Shown here piece after piece: positions 12,237 to 12,274 of a stretch of 12,274 nt of DNA. Origin of the DNA: Christensenella sp. UBA1385 (GTDB lineage Bacteria; Bacillota; Clostridia; Christensenellales; Aristaeellaceae); contig DBQV01000026.1 of NCBI GenBank assembly GCA_002305755.1, forward strand, positions 1 through 12,274. The letters run 5' to 3'. Both the position numbers and the translations under genes were made by a program. The notes under the pieces were generated by a model that was not told the origin of the DNA, ran no database searches, and saw nothing but the letters and a program-made list of their open reading frames with translations. Numbering within the stretch: the stretch's first letter is position 1; the number at the start of each line of letters is the position of its first letter.

Positions 12237-12274
12237 GCTCCCGTAGCTCAGTGGATAGAGCGTTCGTCTCCTAA
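12237..12274 (+). tRNA. tRNA-Arg (anticodon CCU), 5' part, cut by window end
   Basis: The first 38 positions of a tRNA: acceptor strand GCTCCCG, TA at positions 8-9, a D arm GCTC/GAGC with loop AGTGGATA, G26, then the anticodon stem TTCGT and loop CTCCTAA. With U33 in place, positions 34-36 read CCT, which decodes AGG (arginine). The 3' half lies outside the window. Confidence 0.92.

Overview
This window reads as a high-GC chromosome segment of an anaerobic Firmicute. Class Clostridia is likely and a Christensenellales-like lineage is plausible, but that is inference. The supports are strong AGGAGG ribosome binding sites, consensus sigma-A type promoters, an aldo/keto reductase with a C-terminal ferredoxin domain, a tungsto/molybdopterin aldehyde-oxidoreductase-type enzyme, and small secreted proteins with an AGEY...GEDIPAGSY motif of a kind I associate with gut Clostridia.

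Layout. (1) 29-3060, plus strand: a promoter, a phosphohexomutase gene, an aldo/keto reductase-ferredoxin gene overlapping it by 4 bases, and a terminator. (2) About 3060-5600: an island visibly richer in A+T than its surroundings. It holds inverted repeats, a consensus promoter, a probably decayed coding region, two intact secreted-protein genes (one made of five ~49-residue repeats), a frameshifted third signal-peptide ORF, and a terminator. (3) 5647-6899, minus strand: an FdhD-like protein without the usual cysteine motif and, overlapping it, an unrecognised 203-residue protein. (4) 7078-9824, minus strand: a YdhV-like oxidoreductase and a YdhY-like four-cluster ferredoxin with a twin-arginine signal, preceded by a promoter with palindromes and a ~170-nt leader. 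(5) 10101-10598, minus strand: mobB. (6) 10748-12104, plus strand, divergent from mobB: a complete small Tat translocase operon (TatB-like, a 57-residue TatA, TatC). (7) 12237-12274: the first 38 bases of a tRNA-Arg(CCU).

How they fit together. Regions 3-6 read as one functional neighbourhood: a pterin-metal oxidoreductase, its electron-transfer ferredoxin, two pterin-cofactor-related proteins (MobB, FdhD-like) and the translocase able to export the ferredoxin. The ferredoxin and oxidoreductase closely resemble E. coli YdhY and YdhV, but here the ferredoxin carries a clear RR motif and lies next to tat genes. The most unusual points are the FdhD homologue lacking its sulfurtransferase cysteines, a TatC with Ala replacing the key Glu of its N-terminal motif, an aldo/keto reductase missing catalytic Tyr and Lys, and the five-repeat secreted protein. 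I saw no CRISPR array, transposase, integrase or phage gene.
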